64,000 bases of DNA, taken from Hypomyces perniciosus (Eukaryota > Ascomycota > Sordariomycetes > Hypocreales > Hypocreaceae). The translations under genes and the position numbers were made by a program. The number at the start of each line of letters is the position of its first letter. Position 1 is the stretch's first letter. The notes beneath the pieces were generated by a model. It was not told where the DNA came from. It saw only the letters and a list, made by a program, of their open reading frames with translations, and did not search any database. The stretch is from positions 620,001-684,000 of the forward strand of contig SPDT01000001.1 in NCBI GenBank assembly GCA_008477525.1, in the 5' to 3' direction. This document shows, in pieces, positions 48,303-58,125 of this stretch.

Positions 48303-50296
48303 ACATCCTCCGAGAACCAGGCTGCCATCAGATTCAGCGTCATCAAAGCCTCCTAGGACGGCTCGACACATTCTGAGCAAAGCTAAGCTGCCAGCGCCCG
48401 TTGCGGGCGAAATCATTCACCACGTACCAATGACAGACGAACAACATGCCACAACGAAGGGGCTGTCTCGGCGGATTTTTGTAAGCCTTGTTTTCTTTCT
48501 TTTTTCCCCCTTTCCCTCGCTTAGATGCCAGATCGGAGTTGGGGCAGTCATTTTCTTCTTTCCAGCCCAAGTAGACGGCTTTGTTTTTTTTGGCACCAAA
48601 TAGCAACCCAAGGGATGTGGCTTGGCTGGCCCAAAGAATGGGGGGGGTGGAACCTTGCTGTTGAGGATGTTGCCTCATTGATTGCGAGATGTTGATGTTA
48701 GCTTCGCGAGTATAATATATCCGCGGCATTCGTCTGAGTGTCTGAAAAGGATTCGGATCCTGCTAATAATTGAGTGAAGAGACGATGAAATACATGGCAA
48801 GAGTTAAGATGAAGGAGTGTCCGGAAATGAAGCATCTTGCCTTGTGGGTCGGAAATATACAGGCTTCCTGTCGGACTCCGTACTAGTAATACTTTGGTGG
48901 CAACAAATCTGGTTTCCGTCCTGATTTACGCTCCGAGACCCTGAGGTGGTTAGTACGATCACAGCCCTTTGGGGCTTATACTATTCCGTATTAAGAGGTA
49001 GTAGTTCTATCATGTCGGTACTATGTTGGTTGTGAGGCTCTAGTACGAAGTACTCCGTATGCTTTCCAATATTCAGTAGTACTGACCTACTATTGTAATG
49101 ATGAGGTGGGTGAGTGCTTGCAGTTTATGAACTCCGGAAGGTGTCTGTTTAGCCTACTACTGTCTAAGTAATGTGTTATCACGGGCCGTCCTAACTTCTG
49201 ACCTCGTGTCATTAGGCCTTTGACTACCCTGGATAAAATTCGATTCTACATTAACAGTATATATAATAGGTGGGTCATTATTAAGTAATAGACACTGATG
49301 TAGTTGTTATCAGGAATCTAAATAATGATTTTATTTGTTGATTAATAAGGTGTCAATGGCGTGGGTTGTTTGGTGTTGCAATCGATGCTTCGTAGTCGTA
49401 CTCTCCTGGCTGGTTTCCTAAGCACTTTGAATAATATGTGTGTTTTCCGTGCGAACCAACCAACCAACCAATCTATCACCCACGAGCAATCTCACAAGTC
49501 AAGCCCCAAAAGCCACACGCAGAAACAGAAGAAGAAAAGAAAGAATTCGAGCTTAGACCATATCACCATTCATGCATGCAATCATTGCAGCAGCCAAAAC
49601 CCCCCCTCCCCCCCCCCCAAAAAAAACCGAGTCTAACACGTGCTGATGTCGGGCCGAAGTCTCAAATAGTGGTGTTCGGAGCAAGGGGACGCCAACATAC
49701 ATACAAGGATATTAGAAATCCGGCGTTCGGAAAGTAATTTGATACTTCGTGTAACATAACTGGCGCCTTTGAGTTGGGCACCGGTAGAAGCTATTAATTA
49801 AAGCCCCTGTCGGATAGATGGCAAGAAATCAGTTAGGTTAATGGTGAAAAATGGGGTATCATCACTACCTATCAGCGAGATGACGGATTATTCCGGATGT
49901 GACATGCGGTAGCTGACGTTGCACACACTGAGGGAATGGTAACTGAGTAGGGGATGTACTGAATGTATGTATGTGATTTATGCAGTCCCCATCAGAAAAT
50001 CCAAACCTACCTAGGTAGTCGCTGTCGACAGGGGAGATTGTTGTTGTGCTTGAGATATGGATTATTCTGGGCTATCTTGGTCATACCAACGTGAACTTCT
50101 CAGATAGATACCGACTACAGTTGAAACCACCAAAACGTAAAATACATAGGAACGGAGTACGAAGTAGAAGAATCCAACAATACATTTTGCAGGAGTTGGC
50201 GAGCCGTCAAAGGAGGAGCACCTGGCGACAATGCTGCGATGGGAATGGTATCTTGAACTACTAAAGAAGATCTATATGCTTGTGATGTACAATTAT

Positions 50297-52387
50297 TCAC
50301 TCCGAAGCCTCGGTTTTTGCACCCTTTTTGCCCTTGGACCTCTTCCTCTTCTTCGTCCTTGTCCCATCAACATCGCCAATGATATTACTGCTTTCATCGC
50401 CCCCCTTCTGCGCTGTGGTCTTACTCTTGGACCAGCGCGGCGCCGGCTGCTCTTCCGCCTCATCATCGTCGGCAACTCTGACGCGCTCAAACCCATATGT
50501 CGGGCCGGTACGCTCAAACTCGTTGCCGAAGACATCACGTCGCCACTGGCGGAGACGGGCCTTCTTTCCCAGATGCTTCTTGTCGCGACGTTTCTTCTCC
50601 GGGTCACGGAAGGTAGCCAGCTTCTTGAGGCCGGCGAATTCGTTGAGGACCTTGTCTGATGGTGCAAGGAGGATATCGCATGCCGTCATACCAAAGGCCT
50701 GCGGCGATGTCTCACGGTAGCGGAAGAGGCCTGCACCGCCGGAGTCGCCCTTCAGGAGATCATGGTCAGTGAGCTGCATCTTGGCGTCTACAAGAGCCTC
50801 GAGCTTGGTCCGCTCTTGGCGGGCCTGTTTCTGGGTCTCAAGCCTGGCGCGTTTGTGATCCGATGATTTGCGTTTCTTTGACGCTGAGGTTTCCCCGTCG
50901 GCCTTCTCCTCATCACCGTCTTGCTCTTCCTCGTCATCGGTTAGGGTAATGGCTGGTTTGGTATCCCCAGCCTCGAAGTCGGGAATGATGTCCTTGATAT
51001 CAATGTCGTCGTCCCACTTTGGTTTTTTGGGTCGCTTCTTCTTGCTCTTCTCCCCCTTCTCATCTCCATCGACATCCATCTCATCTTCATCTGACTCGGC
51101 ATCCGCTTCGTTTATGGCATAGTACCCATCATCAAATCGCTTTTTCATCTCCTCTTCCCATTTGTCATCCTCCCAGGCGTCGTCGAGGAACTTCATCCAT
51201 TCCTCATCCGTCAACTCCTTGCCACTGGCACCAGCGGCTTGCTTGATCTTGCGAAGCTTCTCTTCAGTTTCCTCAAGCTTCAGCTTCCTCAGTCGAGCTT
51301 TGTCTTCACGTCGCTCTTGCTTCTCGGCCTCCTTCTTCTCGCGCTCAAGTTCTCTCTGGCGTTTCCTGCCTGTCTTTTCCTCACGCCTGACCGATCGGGC
51401 AGCAGTAAAATCTCGGGCATACGACTTGAGAACCTCATTGCTCTTCTCTGGATCCTCGAATCGCATGTTGTAGGCTTGCTCGAATTCATCAGCCCGGTCA
51501 TCATCCTCTCCATCGTCCGATTCAAAAGCCTGCCATCTTGATCCCTCTTCTGTAACCCAGGCCCTGGAAGCCATGAAATTCGATAGATATGTCTCCGGGT
51601 TCTTGTCTGCGCTGGAAACATCGAGTTCTGAGATCTTCAAAGCCTGCGCCCTCGACGGGTGGACTCCATTGGAAACTGTTTCTGCCGATTCCTTTCGTTT
51701 TATGAATCCATCCTCGTCCTCATTGTCATCATCACCGGATTCATCTCCAGCTCCCACAGCATTAATTTCCGATAAAATTGACCTCTTGAGGGCGTCTTGC
51801 TCCTGCGTGTATGTTGTGGGGGCCGGTCCGTCCTCATCGTCTGAGGTGCCAACGTCACCTCGCATGATCTTTTCTCGGTGATAGTCTCGGAGGAACACTG
51901 GCTTCTCTTTCTTCTCCTTGGACGATGCATCTGCGCCCTCTTCTCCTGCCTTGTAGAAGGTAGAGGTCTTATCGTAGACGCGAGGATCCTTGTTGCGGAT
52001 TGCTTGTAATGTAGCTGAGATTTGTGCGTCAAGGTCTTCAGTCGCTAGAAATCCATCCTCATCCTCAGTTTCGTCTGACGATGAATCATCGCTCTCATTG
52101 TCTCCTCTCGCCGAGTTCTTCTTGAACTTCTCCTCCACTGGATAATGTCAGACGCATTCACGTGAATAACGACGGGAGCACATACATCTATGCCTTTCCT
52201 CCCGCTTCTTGTTGTGCTCGAATCGGCGGGCGAACTCCTCGTTCACCTTGAATCCCTTCTTTTCAATCGCTGCCCCTCCATCGTCTGAGTCCGAGTCGCT
52301 GTCGTCCAGAAGCTTCCGTTTATTGGAGTTGGGCTTATTGTGGGTTGCCGCCACTTGTGACGTCGACCCAGCAGCAACAGGAGCCAT
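50297..52387 (-). CDS. KRI1: Nucleolar ribosome-biogenesis protein Kri1
   Basis: Exons 52387-52186 and 52137-50297 (48-bp intron) encode 680 residues of the Kri1 family, which in yeast works with Krr1 in nucleolar 40S ribosome assembly. The joined exon border gives NKKREERHRLEEKFKK, typical of the family. Kri1-like landmarks are KPVFLRDYHREKIMRGD, YNMRFEDPE, the Lys/Arg/Glu-rich coiled coil, WDDDIDIKDIIPDF and, near the end, FRYRETSPQAFGMTACDILL. Acidic Asp/Glu/Ser runs are spread throughout and the C-terminus is Lys/Arg-rich, suiting a nucleolar protein. The frame continues above 52387 without an ATG, so the Met starting MAPVAAGS is chosen. It shares a 468-bp divergent region with VPS21. Confidence 0.95.
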
Positions 52388-52855
52388 ATTGATGTCGAAT
52401 CCTGTCGAGATTTCAAAGGGTGGATCAGCAATGGCAGTGGAAAACCTCAGCGTCTCCAAAAAGCTGCACTTGCTGGGACAAATCGACAGTTTTTTTTTCT
52501 TCTGCCGGCAGATCAGATCCCAAAATTTTGGCGGGGAGCTCTCGGTTTAGGCACAACTTTACTCCGAAGGGCCCGCCTCAAACCGAACGCTGGCACGCCC
52601 ATGTGGCTGGTGGCTGGTGGCTGGTGTCTGGTCCCGTTTGCAGAATACGGAGTAGACGCAAGAGACTTCGTCATCATTGCGCCTCTTCTATGCTTCATGC
52701 AACCAAGTACCCACCACTAGCTCAATCTGCATTGTAACCACGCCCACCCTGAGCTGAAGGCAGCAACTCGATTTTATTGCACGTTCTCAGGACCTGTTCA
52801 CCTCTATCGCTCGATTCCACCTGTTCATTATCAAAGAAAGGAAGATATTATCACC
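52388..52855. promoter_or_regulatory. Divergent promoter region, KRI1 and VPS21
   Basis: A 468-bp region between divergent start codons. It contains a TACGGAGTAG element near 52,647 and a tandem GTGGCTG repeat near 52,602-52,624. No additional gene. Confidence 0.5.
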
Positions 52856-53687
52856 ATGGCGGATGCTCCCAAGCCCAGCAGTAGCGTCAAGCTGGTGCTT
52901 CTCGGCGAAGCCGCTGTCGGAAAGGTTGCAACCCTCCGTGCGACATTCGTAATTGCGTGGTGGACGTCTCACTGACCCGAGTTGCAGTCGTCTTTAGTCC
53001 TCCGGTTCGTCAACAACGATTTCCAGGAAAACAAAGAGCCCACTATTGGTGGTAAGTTGCTCCCCGGTGCTCCGACCGAATTACTCCCTTCTTCGGCAGA
53101 AGAGTGCTAAATAGACGGTGATAGCGGCGTTCCTGACGCAAAAATGCAACCTGCCTACCCGAACTATCAAGTTTGAGATTTGGGATACCGCTGGTCAAGA
53201 GCGATTCGCCTCTCTGGCGCCGATGTACTATCGAAATGCCCAAGCCGCCCTCGTCGTTTACGATCTTACGAAGCCGACATCCCTTATCAAGGCCAAGCAC
53301 TGGGTCGCCGAGCTCCAACGACAAGCCGCGCCTGGCATCGTCATCGCCTTGGTTGGAAACAAGTTAGATCTGGCAGGCGACTCGTCGCCGAATGGGACAG
53401 AAGAGGGCGATGATGGCGAGGAATCCGGCGATGCACGGAAGGTGTCAACAGAGGAGGCCAAGTCATACGCCGAGGAGGAGAGCCTGTTATTCTTCGAGAC
53501 CAGTGCCAAGACTGGCTACAACGTAGCTGAAGTGTTCACGGCTATTGCGAATGCGATTCCCGAGACGTCCTTGAAGAGCGCCAGAGGACCCGGCGCGACG
53601 GGCACGGCAACCAGGGCCGGCGAGGAGCAGAGAGTGAACCTGGGTGGACCGAGGGATGCTGGTGCCAAGGACGGTTGTGCTTGTTAG
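52856..53687 (+). CDS. VPS21: Rab5-type GTPase Vps21/Ypt51
   Basis: Three exons (52856-52924, 52988-53051, 53125-53687) encode 231 residues of a Rab5-family GTPase, which controls early-endosome fusion and vacuolar sorting. The P-loop GEAAVGKSS is split by intron 1 after Lys. The effector region NKEPTIGAAFLTQ is split by intron 2 after the first Gly, and this segment is typical of Rab5. Switch II is [22 protein letters not shown] and ETSAKTG are the base-specificity motifs. An acidic Gly/Glu/Asp-rich insert of about 20 residues follows NKLD. The protein ends Cys-Ala-Cys, a double-geranylgeranylation signal. Introns are 63 and 73 bp. Confidence 0.96.
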
Positions 53688-54428
53688 AGGGGAGTTCTAT
53701 ATATATGAGTACAGTGTGTTCTTGCTGCTGCGCTCCTTAATTGTGCTGGTCGGATGGAGTCGGATTGTCATGGCATGCCAATCAGGAGTCAATATCTTGC
53801 GTTTTTGGGAGTCATTAGTGGTTATAATTCTATGCGCCAAATCTTTATTGTCTAGACGCCTAGTTTCATGTTTGGTCCTGCGGCTCTTCCTTTACACGGA
53901 TGAATATACGAACATTCCACTAATACTACTATAGGTAGTAGTATCAAGCAAGTGTGGGTGATGGCGGTAAGCCACTATTAATGCGAGCTTAGGCTGGCGA
54001 ATTGATATCATACCCATTCTACTCGTCCAGATGCATACTTGGAAAGCACACATAAGAGTAATTCACGGAATCTCTCGATATCTGTTTGTGTCTGCTATGA
54101 AGCGCATCTGCTCAAGTAAGTAGGCTGGCACGTGACAGCTCAATGGCTGTTAGCGGTACAGCGTCCGTGGTTTGCTACAGGTCCACTTTTTTTCAGAGGC
54201 GCGTCAAACTCCTCACCTCAAAGGCTTTCAGGCTCGTCTCGAGAAACCTGAACCGCCAATCCATCTTTTGGTGCTTTATGACTTTCCGTTCCACGAGTCA
54301 CTGAGGTCACGCTGTGACGTGGCCGCTTTTTCTCTCTTGGGGCGCCTTCACCTTGCATCATTGAGCCCCCCGCTCTCTTCTCTACCCCATGGTGGCATTC
54401 AAGCAATCATAGACCTGGTGCCGACGAC
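53688..54428. other. Intergenic between VPS21 and RING gene
   Basis: About 740 bp. The first half is AT-rich VPS21 3' flank with a CTACTATAGGTAGTAGTA inverted repeat near 53,926-53,943. The second half is the RING gene promoter with CT-rich stretches. No other gene recognised. Confidence 0.4.
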
Positions 54429-57407
54429 ATGGCTTCGTCCATCTCTGAGGCTCAGGCCGAGCTGATCAAGTGCGTTATCCGTCTCCCGCAGTCACAATTA
54501 ATGGCTAGGGAATGCTAATATCAAGCAGCTCGCTGGCTCCCGACGATATTCCACACAAGCTGCGATGCGCCATCTGCAGCAAGCTTGCTGTGAACGCTTT
54601 CCGGCTACCGTGTTGTGAACAAGCGATTTGCGAGTCATGTGCGTTGTCCTTCCAAAGCCGCCTTGCTGGAGCCCTCTTTTATTGATCAAATGGCTAACTA
54701 TTGCTGCCAGGTCAATCAAATCTCCCCCAATCATGCCCCGTTTGCGAGCACTCTCCGTTATCCGCAGAAGATTGCAACCCTAACAAATCCCTGCGCACGA
54801 CCATTCGGGTATTCCTTCGCACTGCAGAGAAGAAGCGCGAGGCATCTCGGCCTAAAGATTCCAAAGACTCGACACCTTTAACCCCTGTCGACGCGCCGAA
54901 GCCTTCGCTGCCTGAAAAAGAACCTTCATCAGGAGAAGCTGCCGAAAAGCAGGATACTAGTGGAGAGATCCCTAAGGTTGGGGACACCCCTGATGCCAAG
55001 TGCGAACCGGTCGATGATGCTCGTGCAGAAACTGGACAGGTAAGACTAAGAGATGAGTTGCCTACTACGCTCCATACTAACGCCCATCTCGTAGGACGAA
55101 TCCACTAATGGTATCGAGGAGGCTCAGAAACATGAGCCTGCCGATGTTGTGGTCAATTCGACTGAAGGAGGGGATGAAGAGCACGATGGCGTCGAGCAAC
55201 AAGGGCAGGCGGCCACTCAGGAGGATGTTGACAACGCCGACCAAAATGGTAACGACCAGGAACAATACGGCACTGATATGACGAACGGTGGATTTCCGAA
55301 CATGATGTTCCCTGGCTCAGGCGACTTTAACCAAATGCAGATGATGATGGCGATGCAGAACGGCATGGGCCCCAACTCGTTTGGCGGTTTCCCTATGATG
55401 GGTGAGTCTGATATCCTTTCTCTGGAGATTGAATCCTTAGCTAACTTGGCAGTAGGCATGCCAGGAATGGGCATGGACCCGATGCAGAACATGTACATGA
55501 ACGGTGGCTTTCAAGGCATGGGCATGAACGGCATGGGAGGCTTTGGAGGGGGATTTGGACAAGGCTCCAATGATAACTGGAACGGTTCACAGTCGTGGAA
55601 TTTCGACCAAAATAATTACAATCAAAATGGTCCTGGCATGGGAACTGGTGATTTTGGGAACTTTAACTCAGGATTCCAGACAGGATACAATCAAGGTAAT
55701 TATGGCCACTTCAATGATTATCGCCGCAACAGCTTCGGACGTGGTCGCGGACGCGGCCGCGGATTTTACGGTGGATATGGCCGAGGCGGCTACCAACATG
55801 GCGGTATGGCGAACTATCAGGACCAGGCGCAATTTTCCCAGTATGGCCAAGGGCAAGGGTCTAGCACGAATTTCCAAGCTCAGGGCACACAGGGGATATC
55901 AGCAGCGGCTGCTCAAACCGACGAGTATGGCCGCGATATTCGACCAGAGGGCAGCGAGAATGAGGGTGGTCTGACCAAAGAAGCAGAAACCGGCGAAGGT
56001 GGTAGTCCAGATGTCACCAAAAAGGATACCGCGGAATCTGCATCTCGTGAGACCCTAGGCAATGAAGCATCCGGAGACGCGTCGCGCACGACTGCGACTC
56101 CTCCCAATGGTCCTAGTATGGCCGGCAGTATGCACAGTCGGAATGGCGTTGGAGCCATCCGCTCTGTTTTGGCAGCCCCTGACGCACCAATTAACGCCCC
56201 GAAAGGGCCAAAGGCAATGCGACAAGGTTTGCCAAATACTAGTCTCTTGAATCTCCGAGCACGGGGCTTTCAAGTTGAAGATAGTGGTTTGCCAGCGCAG
56301 AAACCAGCTGTGCTGCCATCGCCATCGCTGCCGCAGTCGAACCCCACCACTCAGCCAGGTTCGAGAAGTAGTTCCCCTAACAATGAGAAGGACAGAGACC
56401 GTGATTCTCATCGTGACCGCAGCAAGGACAGATCTAAAGATCACGATAGGCGTGATAGAGGAAGTGAGGGCCACAATGCTCAGGAACGAGACCGTGAGCG
56501 AGAACGTGATCGCGGCCGGGACAAAGACCGTGAACTAGAGCAGTCACACTCTGGATCTCGGGCAAGTAGTAGAAGCCGAACCCCCCGGAGCCGGAGCCGA
56601 AGCCGAAGCCGCGGGCATAGGAGCTCACATCGGCGGAGGCGTCAACGGTCTGAGACTCCAGGTGATGACGAAAAGGACGATACTTACCGTCGGAGAAAGC
56701 ATAAGAGCAGCAGAAGACACGCGTACTATGACGAGGAGGAGCCGTCTTCGCGCTCGAAAGATGACAAAGTAACGGAGCGATCTCGATCGGCTTCTCCAGA
56801 TGGCTCCAAGAGGTCGAGCCATCGCAGTCGCAAAGACAGAGACCACGAGAAGCGGAGCAGCAGGGATAAAGACAAGTACCGTGATGACGACGATGATCGC
56901 CAGAGGTCAAGTCATCGCTCTCACCGCGATCGAGACCATGAGCACTCGAGACGTCATGACAAAGACAGGGAACGCGATAAGGATAGGAAAGATCGCAAAG
57001 AACGCCACCGTGACAGAGATCGCGAACGAGACTACAGACATGGCAGCAGCAGCAGGAAACACTCTGTTGATGGTACATCCACGCCTGGTGAGAAGAGCTT
57101 CGATCCCCCTACCGGCCCTCGCGGCTTCGACATCAAAGGAAGCTCCAAGGTCGATGTGGATCGTCGTCCGCAAAAGGACGCGCACACGCTGGAGCGGGAA
57201 GCCCGCAACCGGGAACGTCTGCTAAAGGAAGCACAGCGCATGGCCGGCTTGGCCGGACTAGCAGGGTCGAAACGCAGTCGAGACGACGGTGATGATGGCG
57301 GACGCAAAGGCCGAAGGAGCCGGCGCAGCGATGTCGTCGACGGGGATGACGAAGAAGAAAGAATCAGAAGGCTGGAAGCGGAGAGGGAGGGAGGACGATG
57401 GGGTTAG
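54429..57407 (+). CDS. RING-finger protein with MG-rich, RGG and RS-like tails
   Basis: Five exons (54429-54469, 54529-54638, 54711-55039, 55095-55401, 55456-57407) encode 912 residues. A RING-type finger near residues 27-62 has cysteines 27, 30, 42/43, 48, 51, 59 and 62 and ends SCPVCEHSPLSAEDC. It most resembles the finger of RBBP6/Mpe1, but the DWNN domain and zinc knuckle of Mpe1 are absent. The middle is rich in Met, Gly, Asn and Phe, then comes an RGG-like block (RGRGRGRGFYGGYGRGG). The last third is Ser-Arg, Arg-Asp and Arg-Glu dipeptides, typical of nuclear RNA-processing proteins. It may be a ubiquitin ligase linked to mRNA processing; that is inference. Intron 4 is 54 bp, stop-free and a multiple of three. 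Confidence 0.82.
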
Positions 57408-58125
57408 AAACTCGTCGTGGGTAAAACAGGGGGGTTGAGGGCTGGCTTATAGGCCTACAGGATGACGACGACGACGACGACGATGGGTCGAGAGCATGTG
57501 TTGAATTGTAATCTGGCCCTATGAATGTGTCAGGCCTTATTAGATGAGATGGGGAGGGAGCTCCGTTTCAAACGCATAGAACCTTGATGGCGATGGTGCT
57601 GCTGGGTTAGGGGAAGATGCAGACAGATAAAGACGGGCCAATACTGTAAAACGATTCTACGGAGCGGCGGAAAGCCCCTGAGCTTCCTTGGTCATTGGAA
57701 CTCTGACAGCAAAGATTCCTGCTCTACCTAGCTTAATATATGGTAAATCTCACATTTAATCATATGTATCATCAGTGCATTCCACAAATACCTTCACTGT
57801 CGTCCTTTAGGAGTCCACATGTGAATGTCAATCAAGAGAATATAAAATCTCTTTCACTCACTCTATCATCTACGACTTCCCCAAGACCTACTTGACGTAT
57901 ATAATGCACATGCAGCCGCCGTTTGAAAACGACAATCGTTGGCCGTTGTTTATTTCTCATCCCCTCTCAACGCCAATCAGATACCCAAATGCAGTCCGAT
58001 ATCCCAAATGCTTTGACGAGTTTTCCCTCCCTCCCTCTTTTTCACCTTTCTGCCTACTTGCTTGCCCCCCGCCTAACCCCCCTTGCCAGACTCAAAGCCC
58101 GAATAACCAGCCCCCTGAGAGACGT
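57408..58125. other. Convergent intergenic between RING gene and PIK1
   Basis: About 720 bp between converging stops. A GAC trinucleotide run lies at 57,464-57,481. No gene or RNA feature recognised. Confidence 0.45.

Larger units (their letters stand above)
42987..50296. other. 7.3-kb gene-free region rich in short inverted motifs
   Basis: No frame in either strand shows convincing coding character, splice structure or family motif. The stretch nearest 43 kb has CT-rich and GA-rich tracts likely to be the leader and promoter of the Zn2Cys6 gene. Many copies of CTCCGTAC/GTACGGAG, ACTTCGTA/TACGAAGT and TAGTAGTAC/GTACTACTA elements occur between 44.2 and 49.1 kb. A short direct repeat of GGGGGCCTGAT lies near 43,620-43,645. 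A poly-C/poly-A tract lies near 49,600-49,626. I saw no transposase or reverse transcriptase fragment and no clear RNA gene. Alternatives are a long regulatory region, a non-coding transcript locus, or decayed sequence. Confidence 0.5.
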
